Assembly: GCA_963995525.1 (NCBI GenBank)
Contig: OZ023213.1
Span: forward strand, 45,824,794-45,888,793
Length of the DNA stretch: 64,000 nt
Direction of reading: 5' to 3'
From: Escarpia spicata
Lineage: Eukaryota > Annelida > Polychaeta > Sabellida > Siboglinidae
Part shown: piece after piece, positions 62,244-64,000 of the stretch
Position numbering within the stretch: position 1 is the stretch's first letter
How the letters are laid out: the number at the start of each line of letters is the position of its first letter
The notes under the pieces: model-generated
Told to the model about the DNA's origin: nothing
Seen by the model: the letters and a program-made list of their open reading frames with translations, nothing else
The model's database searches: none
Program-made: the position numbers and the translations under genes

Positions 62244-63540
62244 TTACTCAGAAATGCAGAATGCAGCTAGACAAGTCCCACCAGTGTCCCTCTGAATGTT
62301 GTATCTCTCTCTTCTCTGATGGCCCGAGGGTTTCCAAAGGAGAACTCGGTTGGCAATTTCACGGTGGCGCACCACATGCCCTGCCAGTCGTAGACGTTGT
62401 TGCCTCACGGTGGTGGAGAGCCGCGGTAGACTGCCGTACAGCTCCTGGTTGGTGATGTGAGAGCCGCGGTAGGCTGCCGTACAACTCCTGGTTGGTGATG
62501 TGAGAGCCGCGGTAGACTGCCGTACAGCTCCTGGTTGGTGATGTGAGAGCCGCGGTAGGCTGCCGTACAACTCCCGGTTGGTGATGTGAGAGCCGCGGTA
62601 GGCTGCCGTACAGCTCCTGGTTGGTGATGTGAGATCCGCGGTAGACTGCCGTACAGCTCCTGGTTGGTGATGTGAGAGCCGCGGTAGACTGCCGTACAAC
62701 TCCTGGTTGGTGATGTGAGAGCCGCGGTAGACTGCCGTACAACTCCTGGTTGGTGATGTGAGAGCCGCGGTAGACTGCCGTACAGCTCCTGGTTGGTGAT
62801 GTGAGAGCCGCGGTAGACTGCCGTACAACTCCTGGTTGGTGATGTGAGAGCCGCGGTAGACTGCCGTACAACTCCTGGTTGGTGATGTGAGAGCCGCGGT
62901 AGACTGCCGTACAGCTCCTGGTTGGTGGTGTGAGAGCCGCGGTAGACTGCCGTACAGCTCCTGGTTGGTGGTGTGAGAGCCGCGGTAGACTGCCGTACAA
63001 CTCCTGGTTGGTGGTGTGAGAGCCGCGGTAGACTGCCGTACAACTCCTGGTTGGTGATGTGAGAGCCGCGGTAGACTGCCGTACAACTCCTGGTTGGTGA
63101 TGTGAGAGCCGCGGTAGGCTGCCGTACAACTCCTGGTTGGTGATGTGAGAGCCGCGGTAGGCTGCCGTACAACTCCTGGTTGGTGATGTGAGAGCCGCGG
63201 TAGGCTGCCGTACAACTCCTGGTTGGTGGTGTGAGAGCCGCGGTAGGCTGCCGTACAACTCCTGGTTGGTGGTGTGAGAGCCGCGGTAGGCTGCCGTACA
63301 ACTCCTGGTTGGTGGTGTGAGAGCCGCGGTAGACTGCCGTACAACTCCTGTTGGTGGTGTGGTCGCGCAAGGACACATTGGAAATGTTACGTAGTAATCT
63401 TGTGTATGAACCATTACGTGTTTTCTCGAGTGTTTGTGTCAGTATCCAAGAATCACAACCATATATGAAAATATGTTCAACCGTAGTCCTAAAGATATTT
63501 AGTTTGTTGTGTCTGCGTATTGACGATCACCATCTCCACA
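62244..63540 (-). mobile_element. LINE ORF2 C-terminal fragment expanded by a minisatellite
   Basis: On the minus strand the right side (63540-63360) reads KLNIFRTTVEHIFIYGCDSW and TRLLRNISNVSLRDHTTN. The left side (62410-62244) reads TVRQQRLRLAGHVVRHREIA and LLWKPSGHQRRERYN. These are the two halves of one RT C-terminal domain. The piece between them, TNQELYGSLPRLS, has been multiplied by the 43-bp array. The fragment cannot be functional. Confidence 0.85.
62416..63357. repeat. 43-bp coding-derived minisatellite, ~22 copies
   Basis: The unit GAGAGCCGCGGTAGACTGCC plus GTACAGCTCCTGGTTGGTGATGT recurs every 43 bp with few substitutions (G/A in GTAGRCT, A/G in ACARCTCC and TGRTGT). Since 43 is not a multiple of three, the three minus-strand frames all stay open and give the same peptide phrases in rotation. 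Confidence 0.97.
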
Positions 63541-64000
63541 CGTTGTCCAGCACATGGAGTGCTGCCCAACCCTGCTACACCATGCGATATCATATGAATA
63601 ACATATATAAATATACATATACTAGAGTAACTAGAATGTATAAGACCTCTACGTGTGTAGCATATTCCGATTTTTACTCGACCCAGGCTGCCTGTTTTGT
63701 TTATGTGCGTATAACGAACTGACCCTAACGCCCTGCACGATGCACCAATTAACTTTACCAAATGAGCGCACAGCATGCAACATCCAGCACGAGAAACATT
63801 GACTATTTATTGGTGGTCTTTATTTATTCAATCACATAAGTCAGTCACTGCCCGGTTTCGACGTCGTTATGCTCCGGCGCATCGATCCAGTTACAACCAC
63901 AGGTCTTGTTTTAAACAACAGCAATGACATATCTAGTGATCAAACGTTCCCCAGAGGCTGTGCTCGTTGGTACAACTGGTCCCGTTGCGAACATTCCGCT
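63541..64000. other. Window end, nothing recognised
   Basis: AT-rich to 63830, then CpG-containing sequence. No exon, element or repeat could be supported. Confidence 0.35.

Noticed and set aside
62416..63357. CRISPR-like regular repeats (also the 40.0-40.6 kb and 27.3-27.6 kb arrays)
   Set aside because: The units are head to tail with no unique spacers, and the genome is eukaryotic.
62244..63414. Three overlapping 320-370-residue minus-strand frames
   Set aside because: All three are rotations of the 43-bp minisatellite; only the ends carry real LINE-derived sequence.

Overview
This is a eukaryotic, animal nuclear-genome window. It has spliced genes with GT-AG introns, CR1-like and RTE-like LINEs, Ty3/gypsy LTR elements, DNA-transposon footprints and a great deal of satellite DNA. 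The repeat mix fits a marine invertebrate, plausibly a mollusc or another lophotrochozoan, but the species cannot be fixed from sequence alone.

Layout. 1-7.5 kb: the 3' part of a minus-strand gene for a small helical, TPR-like protein (exons at about 1.74-1.89, 2.69-2.84 and 3.30-3.41 kb), a decayed RTE-type LINE (4.0-6.54 kb, +) and a cysteine-containing minus-strand terminal exon of unknown function (6.74-7.45 kb). 7.5-10.3 kb: intergenic, holding a 449-bp hAT-like MITE. 10.3-34.5 kb: one large plus-strand gene, read here as a 21-coding-exon CENPJ/CPAP/SAS-4 homologue. Every junction keeps phase and the total is 1,556 codons plus stop, ending in the G-box (TCP10 C-terminal) domain. Its introns hold at least nine minisatellites and two fold-back elements. 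35-39.4 kb: CA, palindromic CATGGTATA and GA arrays, plus a ~590-bp direct duplication. 38.75-46.2 kb: two decayed copies of one uncharacterised multi-domain gene family ending in a CXC-type cysteine cluster. One is on the minus strand. The other is on the plus strand inside a 2.4-kb element with ~250-bp terminal inverted repeats and a 5-bp target duplication, which sits inside a minus-strand CR1-like LINE. 46.6-51.1 kb: a complete but broken Ty3/gypsy element (-). 51.4-57 kb: a LINE fragment split by a second Ty3/gypsy element (+), whose empty site is preserved in a sister LINE copy at 60.5-61.3 kb. 57.4-59.2 kb: repetitive, then GC-rich sequence leading into a probable first coding exon with a signal peptide. 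62.2-63.5 kb: a LINE 3' fragment blown up by a 43-bp minisatellite.

Main points. (1) The TIR element shows directly that the CXC-tailed gene family has been carried by a cut-and-paste-like mobile element: removing it with one TSD copy restores the reading frame of the interrupted LINE. (2) Minisatellites in the two spliced genes repeatedly begin at, or contain, the exon-intron junction, producing rows of duplicate splice donors or acceptors. (3) Two further minisatellites (48-bp and 43-bp units) grew out of coding sequence of mobile elements.

The CENPJ homologue would act in centriole assembly. The other intact-looking genes are too partial to place in a pathway. No rRNA, tRNA or CRISPR feature was seen.
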